Assembly: GCF_018866325.1 (NCBI RefSeq)
Contig: NZ_CP076457.1
Location: 372,001-436,000, forward strand
DNA length: 64,000 bases
Source of the DNA: Streptomyces sp. YPW6
GTDB lineage: Bacteria; Actinomycetota; Actinomycetes; Streptomycetales; Streptomycetaceae
Reading direction: 5' to 3'
Part shown: positions 1 to 9,336 of the stretch, piece by piece
Numbering within the stretch: position 1 is the stretch's first letter
Layout: every line of letters starts with the position of its first letter
Notes under the pieces: model-generated
The model's database searches: none
Told to the model about the DNA's origin: nothing
Seen by the model: only the letters and a program-made list of their open reading frames with translations
Position numbers and translations under genes: made by a program

Positions 1-227
<227 letters not shown>

Positions 228-433
228 CCCCGGGCAGGAGAGCGGCTCCGGTCCTCCCGTCGGAGGCCGGAGCCGACCACCCGCACGGGTCCAGCGGGGG
301 ACGAGCCCCCAGGCGGCCATGTCCCGCCCGTCACGCCGCCGAACGGGAACCGCGCCCGGACCGCGCACGCGGCACCGGGCGCGGTCCGGGGCGACGCGCG
401 ACCATGGAAACCTACAGAGGGTGGTGAGGTGCA

Positions 434-2899
434 ATGGCATCCGCCGATGAGGGCTTCCCGGCGGAGCCCGGCCCGCTGCCCTCCGGGGACGGCCGGGGAC
501 CGGCGCGGAGGGCCGACGACGCGGCCGCCGTGATCGCCGGGGACGGCACGGTCATCGGCTGGACCCGCGGGGCCGAGGCCCTGCTCGGGTATCCGGCGGC
601 CGAGGTGGTCGGCCGGTCCGCCGCCCTCCTGCTGACCGGCTCGCCGGACCCCCTCCGGACGGCCGCGGTGGCCGCGCGCTGCCGCGCCGGTTCGGCGTGG
701 AGCGGGCTCGTCGCCCTGCGGGGCGGGGACGGCCGGTCCCTGGACGTCGACGTGCGGGTCACCGCCTCCTTCCGGATCGCCGGGCAGGAGGTCTTCCTGG
801 TGTCCGGGCGGGAGCTGACCCCGCACTGGACGATGAGCGGGTCCGTGCTGGACGACTTCATGGCCCGGTCCCCGGTCGGGATGGCCGTGCTCGACCCCGG
901 CCTGCGCTATCTCTGGCTCAACGACACCCTGGAGCGGTTCGGCGGCGTACCGCGCGAGCAGCGTCTGGGGCGCAGGCCCGGCGATGTTCTGCCCGCGGCC
1001 CTGGCGGCCCCCATCGAGCGGTTGATGCGGCAGGTCCTGTCGACCGGGGAGGCGGTCACGGACTACGAGTACCTGGGCTGGAGCTGGGCCGATCCGCACC
1101 GCCGACGGGCGTACGCGAGCTCGTTCTTCCCGCTGGCCGACGCGCAGGACCGGCGGATCGGCATCGGCTACATGGTCCGTGACGTCACCGACCGGTGGAA
1201 CGCGCGTCGGCTGCTCGCGCTGGTCAACGAGGCCGGGGCGAGCATCGGCTCGACCCTGGACGTCCAGCGTACGGCGCAGGAACTCGCCGACTTCGCGGTG
1301 CCCCGGTTCGCGGACTTCGTCTTCGTGGACCTGCTGGAGAACCCGTTCGGCGGGGAGCGGCCCGGGTCGGCCACACCCGCCGAGGGCGAGCGGCCCGCCA
1401 TGCGCCGGGCGGGCATGAGCTCGGTGCGCGAGGGCTGTCCGGAGGCGGTCGTCCGGATCGGGGAGGCCGTCGACTTCGTGCCGCCGCCGCACGACGCGCA
1501 CTTCCTGCTGGCGGGCGCCCCGGTGCTGCTGCCGGCGCTCGACCCGGACAGCCACGGGTGGGCGCAGGAGCACCCGGCGCGGGCCGCCCGCATCCGGGAG
1601 TTCGGGCTGCATTCGCTGATCTGCGTCCCCATGCGGGCCCGCGACACCGTGCTGGGGCTGACCACCTTCATGCGTTCGCAGAACCCGGTGCCGTTCGACG
1701 AGGACGACGTGGCGCCCGCCCGGGAGCTGGTGGCACGGGCCGCCGTGTGCGTGGACAACGCCCGCCGCTACACCCGGGAGCACACCGCGGCCCTGGTCCT
1801 CCAGCGGAGCCTGTTGCCGCAGACGCTCCGCGGCGGGACGGCGCTGGACGTGGCGTGGTCCTACCTCCCGGCGGACGCGAAGGACGGGGTCGGCGGCGAC
1901 TGGTTCGACGTGATCCCGCTGTCCGGGGCCCGGGTGGGCCTGGTCATCGGCGATGTCGTCGGGCACGGCATCGGGGCGGCCGCGACCATGGGGCGGCTGC
2001 GTACCGCCGTACAGACGCTGGCCGACATGGACCTGCCGCCGGACGAGCTGCTGGCCCGCCTGGACGATCTCGTCCTGCGGCTCAGCGAGGAGGAGCGTGC
2101 CGGAGGTCCTGCGGAGCGGGGCGGCTCGACGGTGGTCGGGGCGACCTGTCTGTACGCCGTCTACGACCCGACCAACGGCGCCTGCACGATGGCGCGGGCA
2201 GGCCACCCTCCGCCGGTGGTCGTCGCCCCGGACGGGGCCGTCTCCTTTCCCGACCTTCCCCCGGGGCCGCCGCTCGGTCTCGGCGGGCTGCCCTTCGAGT
2301 CGCTGGAGATCCTCCTGCCCGAAGGGAGCCTGCTCGGGCTCTACACCGACGGGCTCATCGAGGGGACCGACAGGGACGTCGAGGGCGGCATGGAGCGGCT
2401 GAGCCGGGAGGTGTCCCGGGGCGGCCTGCCGCTGGAGGACCTGTGTCCGGCGGTGGTCAAGGAGCTGCTCCCGGTACCGCAGCCGGACGACATCGCGCTG
2501 CTCCTCGCCCGGACGCACGTCCTGAGCCCGGAGCATCTGGTGTCGTGGGACGTGCCCGTGGACCCGGCGGCGGTCGGCGAGATCCGGGCGAAGGTGTCCC
2601 GCCGGCTGGAGGCGTGGGGGCTGGAGGAACTGTCGATGACGACGGAGCTGATCGTCAGCGAGCTGGTGACGAACGCGATCCGGTACGCCTCCGGTCCGGT
2701 CCGGCTGCGGCTGTTGTTCCAGTCGGCGCTGACCTGCGAGGTGTCCGACGCCAGCAACACCTCACCGCGGCTGCGGCACGCCAGGACGACGGACGAGGGA
2801 GGGCGCGGCCTGTTCCTCGTCGCGCAGCTCGCCCACCGGTGGGGCACGCGCTACACGCCCCGGGGGAAGATCATCTGGGCGGAGCAGCCGGTTCCCTGA
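434..2899 (+). CDS. PAS-PAS-GAF SpoIIE-type PP2C phosphatase with HATPase (anti-sigma kinase) domain
   Basis: An 821-residue multidomain regulator of the kind that dephosphorylates anti-sigma-factor antagonists. Two PAS-like modules (about 20-130 and 140-255) precede a GAF domain (about 265-455). The SpoIIE phosphatase domain (about 470-690) shows GGDWFD, GDVVGHG and LYTDGLIE, whose acidic residues bind the two metals. The C-terminal 115 residues form an RsbW-like ATPase with the N-box SELVTNAIRYA and a glycine box GGRGL. The start follows a GGTGGTGAGG ribosome site. Its 3' end overlaps the convergent ABC gene by 29 bp. Streptomyces encode many such proteins; the specific sigma factor target cannot be inferred. 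Confidence 0.92.
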   Translation: MASADEGFPAEPGPLPSGDGRGPARRADDAAAVIAGDGTVIGWTRGAEALLGYPAAEVVGRSAALLLTGSPDPLRTAAVAARCRAGSAWSGLVALRGGDGRSLDVDVRVTASFRIAGQEVFLVSGRELTPHWTMSGSVLDDFMARSPVGMAVLDPGLRYLWLNDTLERFGGVPREQRLGRRPGDVLPAALAAPIERLMRQVLSTGEAVTDYEYLGWSWADPHRRRAYASSFFPLADAQDRRIGIGYMVRDVTDRWNARRLLALVNEAGASIGSTLDVQRTAQELADFAVPRFADFVFVDLLENPFGGERPGSATPAEGERPAMRRAGMSSVREGCPEAVVRIGEAVDFVPPPHDAHFLLAGAPVLLPALDPDSHGWAQEHPARAARIREFGLHSLICVPMRARDTVLGLTTFMRSQNPVPFDEDDVAPARELVARAAVCVDNARRYTREHTAALVLQRSLLPQTLRGGTALDVAWSYLPADAKDGVGGDWFDVIPLSGARVGLVIGDVVGHGIGAAATMGRLRTAVQTLADMDLPPDELLARLDDLVLRLSEEERAGGPAERGGSTVVGATCLYAVYDPTNGACTMARAGHPPPVVVAPDGAVSFPDLPPGPPLGLGGLPFESLEILLPEGSLLGLYTDGLIEGTDRDVEGGMERLSREVSRGGLPLEDLCPAVVKELLPVPQPDDIALLLARTHVLSPEHLVSWDVPVDPAAVGEIRAKVSRRLEAWGLEELSMTTELIVSELVTNAIRYASGPVRLRLLFQSALTCEVSDASNTSPRLRHARTTDEGGRGLFLVAQLAHRWGTRYTPRGKIIWAEQPVP

Positions 2900-4740
2900 G
2901 CACCGCGTCGCTCGCGGACCGGGGGGCGGGCCCCGATTCCTGGTCGGGTGCCGTCCGGTGGCGGGGTGCCTCAGGGTCCGGGGCCGCCATCCGCTCGCGG
3001 GCGAAGAGGCGGGTCAGGGCGCCGCCGGCCCGGATCAGCTCGTCCCAGGTGCCCTCCTCGACGATGCGCCCGCCGTCCAGGACCGCGATCCGGTCGGCTC
3101 TGCGGACGGTGGCCGGGCGGTGGGCGATCACCAGGGTCGCCCGGGTGGCGGAGCCGGCCGCGAGGGCCAGGGCCAGTTCCGCGTCGCCCCGGTGGTCCAG
3201 ATGGGCGGTCGTCTCGTCCAGGACGAGGACGCGCGGGCCGCTCAGCAGGCCGCGGGCCAGGGCCACCCGGGCACGCTGGCCGCCGGAGAGGGTCGCGCCG
3301 CGCTCGCCGACGGGGGTGTCGAGGCCGTCGGGCAGGGCGTCGGCGACGGTGTCGACGCCGCAGATCCGGACCACCGCGTCGAGTTCGTCCGCCGTCGCCC
3401 CGGGGGCGCCCAGACGGAGGTTCTCGGCGAGCGTGCCGTGGAAGAGCGGGGCCTCCTGCCCCACCACGGACACAGCGGCACGCAGGTCGTCCTCAGCGAG
3501 GTCCCGCAGGCCGACGGGGTGGGCCGGGGCGGGGGGCACGAGTTCCACGGCGCCTTCGGCCGGGTCCCAGTAGCGGGCCACGAGATGGGCGCAGGTCGAC
3601 TTGCCGGCCCCGGACGCTCCGACGAGGGCCACCGTCTCACCCGGCCGGACGGTGAGGTCGACGCCGTCCAGTACGGTCCCTCCCCCGTACCCGAACCGTA
3701 CGCCGCGCAGCCGCAGGCCGAGCGGGCCCGGTGGGAGGGGGCGGGGGTCGGTGGCGGCAGGCGCTCCGCGGGGCGTGGACGGCGGACCGGACCCGGGCCG
3801 CGGCGGCGCGCAGGCCACCCGCCCGGCCGAGCGCGGCCGCCGATTCCGCGACCGGGGCCAGGGCGCCGAGGGCGAGCGCCATGGCGGCCGGGGCCCACGC
3901 CCCGTCGAGGCGCTGGTCGGAGGCGGCGTGGGCGGCGGCGGACACGACCCCGATGACGGCGGTCACGACCAGCAGGTCGCGGGCCGCGCCCGCGCCGGTC
4001 TCCCACGACTGTTCGGCGCGCTGGGCGCGGGCGAGCCGCCGCCCGGCGGACCGGAGCCGGGCCCGCCTGCGGTTCAGCGAACCGGTCATCAGGAGCTCGC
4101 GCAGCCCGTCGACGCTCTCCACGGTCTCCGACGACAACTCGGCGAGCGCGCCGCGGGTGCGGTGCCCGCGTTCGGCCCGGCCGCGCGCTTCGACCAGGGG
4201 CGACCAGATCAGGAGCAGGGCGGCCGGTACGACGGCGAGCAGCAGCCAGGGCCCCAGAGCCGCGAGCACGGCCGCCGCCACCACGAAGACCGCACCGGAG
4301 GCGAGCAGTTGGGCGATGGCGTGGGCGTAGAAGAACTCCAGTGCCTCGACGTCCCCGAGGGCGGTGGCCGCGAGGTCGCCGCTGCGCCGGCCCGCGATCC
4401 GGGCGGGGGCACTGCGCGCCAGCCCGTCGAAGACCCGGACGCGCAGTTCGGCCAGGACCCGGTAGGCGAGGTCGTGCGAGAGGTCCATCTCACGCCAGGT
4501 GGCCAGGGCCCGGAGCAGGACGAGCCCGATCAGGAGGGCGACGGTCCCGGGGGCGGGTGGCTGGTGCCGGGTGACGGCTGTGCCGACCGTGTACGCGGCG
4601 AGGGTGACCAGGGCCACCAGGGCGGCCTGGTCGACGAGGGCGGCCAGGCAGGTACGGAGCACGGTGGCGCGGTGCGCGCCGAGGACCGGGAGAAGCGAGC
4701 GCAGGGCGCCGGCCGGGGGCCGGGTCGGGTTCGGGTTCAT
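2871..4740 (-). pseudogene. ABC exporter half-transporter (TMD-NBD), split by an apparent frameshift
   Basis: Two overlapping frames make one fused exporter. The first (4740 down to 3637) encodes the membrane domain, through AESAAALGRAGGLRAAAARV. The second (3818 down to 2871) encodes the ATPase with Walker A GASGAGKST, LSGGQ, Walker B VLVLDETT and H-loop AHRP. The switch falls between about 3725 and 3810, where G/C runs occur (3737-3741, 3743-3747, 3770-3773). Removing one base there restores a roughly 610-residue CydC/MsbA-like protein. The ATG overlaps the stop of the preceding exporter gene (ATGA), so the two probably form a heterodimer exporting the TOMM product. The shift may be a sequencing error, a real lesion or recoding; the ATPase codons look intact, which argues against old decay. 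Confidence 0.8.
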
Positions 4741-6476
4741 GCGGCGCGCTCCTCCTGTGCGGTGCGTCCGGCCGCGACGAGCGAGGCGTACACGCCGCCG
4801 CCCGCGAGCAGGGTGGTGTGGTCGCCCGCGGCGGCCACACGGCCCCCGTCGAGGACGACGATGTGGTCGGCGTGGCGGACGGCGTCGAGCCGGTGGGCGA
4901 CGACGATGCAGGTGCGGCCCCGGCCGGCCGCCGCCAGCTCCCGGACGATGCGCGCCTGGCCGCGTTCGTCGACCGCGCTGGTGGCCTCGTCGAGGACCAG
5001 GACCGGGGCGTCGGACAGCAACGCCCGCGCCAGGGCGATCCGTTGGCGCTGTCCACCGGAAAGCGTGGCACCGCGTTCACCGACGAGGGTGGCGTAACCG
5101 TCCGGGAGCCGGGCGATCTCCTCGTCGATCCCGGCGGTGCGCGCGGCGGTGCGCAGTTGCTCGTCCGTGGCGGCCGGGCGGGCGATGCGCAGGTTCTCCG
5201 CGATCGTGGCGTGGAAGAGGTAGGTCTCCTGGGAGACCACGGCGATGCCCCGGCGCAGCGAGGCGAGGGTGTACGCGGCGGTGTCCGTCCCCGACACGGT
5301 CACGCGTCCGCCGTCCGGGTCCCGTTGCCGCAGCAGGAGGCTCAGCACGGTCGACTTGCCCGCGCCGGACGGGCCGACGAGGGCGGTGGTGCGCCCGGGC
5401 GCGGCGGTGAAGGACACGCCGTCGAGGGCGGGCCGGGCGCCCCCCGGGTGGGTGAAGTGCACGTCCTCGAAACGGATGCCGGGAGCTGTCTCCCAGGCGG
5501 CGGCCACGGTGCCCCGGTCCGGGACGGCGGCTTCGGCGGTGCGCAGGCCGGCGATGCGGTCGGCCGCCGACACCCCGAGGTAGCCCGCGTGCCACTCACG
5601 GGAGAGGTCGCGGACGGGGCGGAAGCATTCGGAGGCGAGCAGGAGCAGGAGGTAGGTGCCGGTGGCGGCGGTACGCCCGGAGGCGGCCGAGGCGCACGCC
5701 ACGAGGACGGCGGCGGCGGTGCCGCCCTGGACGGCCAGATCGGTGAGGCCGGTGTCGACGAGCGAGACCCGGAGTTTGGCGACGGTGCTGCGGTGCAGGG
5801 CCGCCGAGCGCCGCTCCAGCCGCTCCCGTACGCGGCCGACGGCACCGGTGCTGCGCAGCGTCGGCATCCCCTGGAGCGCCTCCAGGTAGTCGGCGGCGAG
5901 GGCTTCGTAGGAGTCCCAGTGCTCCTTTCCGCGCCGCGCCAGCAGCCGGTCCCACAGGCGCGGCCCGAAGAGGGCGAGGAGCAGGGCGGGCCCGAGGGCG
6001 AGAGCGGCGTACGGCTCGACGAGCGCGACGGCGACGAGGAGCAGCGGCGGTGCGGCGGCGGTGACGAGGAGTTGCGGCAGGTAGCGCGAGATGTACGCGT
6101 CGACGCCTTCGACCCCGTCGACCAGCGTGGCCCGTACGGCTCCGGCCCGCGCACCGGTGATCGCGGTGGGGCCGAGCGCGCCGAGCCGCTCCAGCAGGGT
6201 GTCGCGCAGCCTCACCCGCACGGTGGCGCCGGCCGTGACGGCGGTCAGGCGCTGGGCGCGTCCGAGGGCGGCGCGGAGCAGCACGATGCCGGTCACGGCC
6301 GTGAGCAGGGGTGCGAGGTGGTCCGTCCTCCCCTGCGCGATCCGGGAGAGCACGAGGGCGAGGAGGACGGCCTGGGCGAGGTGGGTGGCGGTGACCGCCG
6401 CGAGCAGTGCGGTGGCGAGGCCGAGCGGGCGGCGCGCGGTGCGCGCGGCGCGCAGGAGTTCGGGGTGGAGCATCAT
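4737..6476 (-). CDS. ABC exporter, fused transmembrane and ATP-binding domains
   Basis: 579 residues with an exporter membrane domain (about 1-310, six helices) and an ATPase domain carrying Walker A GPSGAGKST, signature LSGGQ, Walker B VLVLDEATS and H-loop VAHRLD. The organisation matches CydD-type or peptide-exporter half-transporters. The ATG at 6476 overlaps the stop of the SagB-like gene as ATGATG, so it is translationally coupled to the TOMM maturation genes. Together with the following split half-transporter it probably exports the mature peptide or confers immunity. The reading frame extends further upstream, but that part is only the shadow of the oxidase gene. Confidence 0.9.
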   Translation of the reverse strand: MMLHPELLRAARTARRPLGLATALLAAVTATHLAQAVLLALVLSRIAQGRTDHLAPLLTAVTGIVLLRAALGRAQRLTAVTAGATVRVRLRDTLLERLGALGPTAITGARAGAVRATLVDGVEGVDAYISRYLPQLLVTAAAPPLLLVAVALVEPYAALALGPALLLALFGPRLWDRLLARRGKEHWDSYEALAADYLEALQGMPTLRSTGAVGRVRERLERRSAALHRSTVAKLRVSLVDTGLTDLAVQGGTAAAVLVACASAASGRTAATGTYLLLLLASECFRPVRDLSREWHAGYLGVSAADRIAGLRTAEAAVPDRGTVAAAWETAPGIRFEDVHFTHPGGARPALDGVSFTAAPGRTTALVGPSGAGKSTVLSLLLRQRDPDGGRVTVSGTDTAAYTLASLRRGIAVVSQETYLFHATIAENLRIARPAATDEQLRTAARTAGIDEEIARLPDGYATLVGERGATLSGGQRQRIALARALLSDAPVLVLDEATSAVDERGQARIVRELAAAGRGRTCIVVAHRLDAVRHADHIVVLDGGRVAAAGDHTTLLAGGGVYASLVAAGRTAQEERAA

Positions 6477-7948
6477 GGGCGTTCTTCCTCGCCTGACGGG
6501 GCCGCCGGGGCGGCGGGTGCGGGGGTGGGCGGCGTCAGGGCCGACGCGGTCGCGGCGGGGGCGGTCGCCGTCGGCGCGGGTGCGCCCAGTGCGAGACCGT
6601 GCACGATCGGGTCGCGCCCCGGGGGGCCGCCGAGCGCCGCGCCCAGGTCGGCCTGCTGCCAGGAGCCGATGGGGCGTGAGCGCAGGCCCAGGGCGGTGGC
6701 GTGCGCCTGGGCCGCGCCGGCCGCGTATCCGGCGACGAGGTGGCCGGCCCGGACGGTGGCCCGCGGGGCGTCGTCGGGGCAGCCGTGGGCGAGCAGTACC
6801 GCCCCGGCAGTGCCGATCCACCGCTGGCCCGAGGCCCAGCGGGCGAGGGTGGGGCGCGCGTCGCCCACGGCACGGACGCCGAGGCCCGGCCCGCCGGGAA
6901 CCGCTGTGTACAGGGCCGGGGTGGCACCGCCCACGGCGAGCGTCCAGGCGGGCCCTTCCGGCCGCACGCTCCGGGCGGCGGCCAGGATCCGGGCGAGCGG
7001 CTCCTTCCCGGGCGGGCGGTTCAGGTCCTCGGGCGGGGCACTGCGGCGCGCCGCCAGCACCTCGTCGGTCACCTGCCCGGGACGCCGGGCCGGATGCCAG
7101 GTGCCACCGGGTCGCCCCGGTGCTCCGGCGATGTGGTGCAACAGGTGCCGTGCGTGGGCGAGTTCACGGGGCGGTGCGGTGTCCGCCCCGGGCCGCGGCG
7201 CCGGGGCCGAGGCGCGGGGCAGAGCAGCCCAGGCGCGCAGCGCCGACGCGGACCCGAGGGGCCCGCCCTGGGCCGTCAACCGTACGGCCGCGAGCGGGAG
7301 TTCCGGCTCCGTGCCGGGCCAGACGTCCTGCCAGTCCGGGGCGCCGGGGAGTCCGGCGGCGGCGGACAGGAGCGCGCCGTCCGCGTCGAGGGAGACCAGC
7401 ACATCGGCGGTGGCGGCCCCGGCCAGCGCGAGGGCCGCGACGGCATGGCCCGTGTCGAGGAGCAGCAGCGGCCAGGCCCGGTGGCCGTAGTGGGCGACGG
7501 TGCGGGACGCGGCCGCGGTGAGGACGACGAGTGCGCCCGGGGGTGCCCCGTCGGGGGCCGGGCCGCGCCGGTGGGCGCGGTGGGTACGCGGGTCGTAGGC
7601 GTAGCGCCCGGACGGCAGCGAACACCCCGGCCCGAGCAGCAGATGGGCGCGCACCGGGTGCAGCGCGCCCGCCGAGGGAACGGGGCGCAGCCGCCCCGGT
7701 GTGCCGGCGGGGGCGGCCAGGGAGAGCCGCAGGACTCGGTCCAGGTCGATCCCGGGCCCCGGCTCACCGGCGTTCGCGGCGACGGGGCCGATCCAGGGGG
7801 ACGGGCGCTCCGGAACGTACGGGGACAGTCGCGGAACGCGCGGCGACCGGGCGTCCGCGAGCGCGGTGCGCAGGAGGTCCGGTGCGGCGGGCAGGACGGC
7901 GCCCGCCCCGCGAACGGCCGCGGCAGCTCGGTCCGGCGTGTCGGTCAT
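6473..7948 (-). CDS. SagB-like nitroreductase-fold azoline dehydrogenase
   Basis: About 491 residues resembling the SagB/McbC family, the FMN-dependent oxidases that convert azolines on RiPP precursors to azoles. Family-type stretches are RLRPVPSAGALHP near residue 90 (the SAGALHP motif of thiazole oxidases) and GSWQQADLGAALGG near the C-terminus; two nitroreductase-like halves are suggested. The ATG at 7948 has GGAG nine bases upstream. An alternative ATG at 7963 overlaps the YcaO stop (TGATG). Placement between YcaO and the exporter supports a role in TOMM maturation. The tail is Ala/Pro-rich and probably unstructured. Confidence 0.82.
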   Translation of the reverse strand: MTDTPDRAAAAVRGAGAVLPAAPDLLRTALADARSPRVPRLSPYVPERPSPWIGPVAANAGEPGPGIDLDRVLRLSLAAPAGTPGRLRPVPSAGALHPVRAHLLLGPGCSLPSGRYAYDPRTHRAHRRGPAPDGAPPGALVVLTAAASRTVAHYGHRAWPLLLLDTGHAVAALALAGAATADVLVSLDADGALLSAAAGLPGAPDWQDVWPGTEPELPLAAVRLTAQGGPLGSASALRAWAALPRASAPAPRPGADTAPPRELAHARHLLHHIAGAPGRPGGTWHPARRPGQVTDEVLAARRSAPPEDLNRPPGKEPLARILAAARSVRPEGPAWTLAVGGATPALYTAVPGGPGLGVRAVGDARPTLARWASGQRWIGTAGAVLLAHGCPDDAPRATVRAGHLVAGYAAGAAQAHATALGLRSRPIGSWQQADLGAALGGPPGRDPIVHGLALGAPAPTATAPAATASALTPPTPAPAAPAAPSGEEERP

Positions 7949-7962
7949 GGTGGCGCGCTCCA

Positions 7963-9336
7963 TCACATGTGCGGCGGCGGGGCGAGGGTGAAGTCCTCCG
8001 GTGCCGCGGGCGGCCGGGTGCGCCAGCCCCGGGCGAGCGCCGCCTCCGCGAGACGGGGGCAGCCGAAGTAGCCGAAGGCGGCCGGGGCGTTGGGGATCAG
8101 CCCGGAGACCAGGACCCGGGCGACGCGCAGCGTGGTCTCGGCGACGTCCTCCGTGGTGAGGTCCGCGGTGATGACCCGGTGGCCTCCGGCGGCGAGCGCC
8201 GCGTCGAGTGCGGTGCGGCTGCCGGGTGCGATCGCGGTGACCGGGACGGTGCCCAGGGCGGGTTCGGTGAAGCGGCGGGCGAGCGGGGCCATCCGCTCGT
8301 CCAGCCACACCTGGACATGGGCGCCGAGGTCCCGGACGGCGGCGAACTCGGGCCCGCAGGCGTCGAGATAGCGCCGGTCGGCCCGGTGGTCGAGATAGAG
8401 GCCGCGGGCGAGCATCCCGGCCTCGATCGCCTCGTACACCCATCCGTCGGCCTCCACGGCGCCCTGGGTGAACACCCAGGTGTGCACGGCCTCCAGGACC
8501 GCCTTCCGGGCCGCTTCCGCCGGGTCGTACCGGCAGGCGAACCCCGCCGCGTACATGCCGCGCCCGGGGTCGTGCACCAGGGCGGCGACGCAGGGGGCGA
8601 ACTCGGAGGGCAGTTCCACGATGTGCACCTCCAGCCCGCACCCGGCCAGGTCCTCGGTGAGCCCGGGGACGCTCGCCGGGTCGATGCCACGGGTGAGTCC
8701 GTCCAGGTGCCACCAGAGTTCCAGCGCGTCGCGCTCGACGACTTCCAGGAGGCCGCGCTCGACGGCGTCGTCGAGGCCCTGGCCGGTGGCGATGCCCGCG
8801 TAGTTGAGGTGGTGGGTGCGGGGCAGTGAACGCAGCTCACCCTGGCGCCAGTTGAGGTGGGTCAGGGCTACGGGGGCCCAGCACGGTTCGCCCGTCTCCA
8901 CGGCCCGGGTCCACAGCGCCGGTGTGTCGTGGGTGAGTTCGGCGTACGGGAAGCCGGGGCGTCCGTACTGCCAGGGTGCGTACGCGGGCAGCGCGCCGGG
9001 CCCGTAGATGCGGGCGCCCTCCGCGGTCAGCTCGGCCGCGGTCGCCCGCCGGGGCTCCTGGGGGTGGCCGGGCGGCGGGAGGCGGTTGCCGCAGTACCGT
9101 TCCACGGCCTCGGCCACCGCGGCGATCCAGGCGCCCCGGGGGTCGCCGAACGTGGTGCCGAGTGACACCCGGTCGGCGGGCCAGGCGCCGAGGCGGCGGG
9201 CGTCGGCGACGTCGGCGGTCATCGCGGTGTAGCGGGGCGGCGCTCCGGCGGGGTGTTCGACGGGGGCGACGGCCCGGACGATCCCGCTGACGGGGTCGAC
9301 GAGGGCTTCGAGGGGCAGGGCGCTGGTCAACGGCAT
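7963..9336 (-). CDS. YcaO-domain cyclodehydratase (TOMM azoline synthesis)
   Basis: 457 residues of the YcaO superfamily. These ATP-dependent enzymes phosphorylate the backbone amide so that a Cys, Ser or Thr side chain can cyclise. Visible family stretches include SLGTTFGDPRGAW and AVAEAVERYCGN, then ATGQGLDDAVERGLLEVVERDAL, whose glutamates correspond to the ATP/Mg site, and FGYFGCPRL near the end. The C-terminus reads APPPHM, not the PxPxP that ends many azoline-forming YcaO proteins. The start overlaps the preceding hydrolase gene by 10 bp. An E1-like partner and a SagB-like oxidase in the same operon define an azole-forming set. Confidence 0.9.
   Translation of the reverse strand: MPLTSALPLEALVDPVSGIVRAVAPVEHPAGAPPRYTAMTADVADARRLGAWPADRVSLGTTFGDPRGAWIAAVAEAVERYCGNRLPPPGHPQEPRRATAAELTAEGARIYGPGALPAYAPWQYGRPGFPYAELTHDTPALWTRAVETGEPCWAPVALTHLNWRQGELRSLPRTHHLNYAGIATGQGLDDAVERGLLEVVERDALELWWHLDGLTRGIDPASVPGLTEDLAGCGLEVHIVELPSEFAPCVAALVHDPGRGMYAAGFACRYDPAEAARKAVLEAVHTWVFTQGAVEADGWVYEAIEAGMLARGLYLDHRADRRYLDACGPEFAAVRDLGAHVQVWLDERMAPLARRFTEPALGTVPVTAIAPGSRTALDAALAAGGHRVITADLTTEDVAETTLRVARVLVSGLIPNAPAAFGYFGCPRLAEAALARGWRTRPPAAPEDFTLAPPPHM

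Noticed and set aside
4818..7490. An 890-codon plus-strand frame opposite the ABC exporter and SagB-like gene
   Set aside because: Antisense shadow with Gly/Arg/Glu-rich product and no domain.
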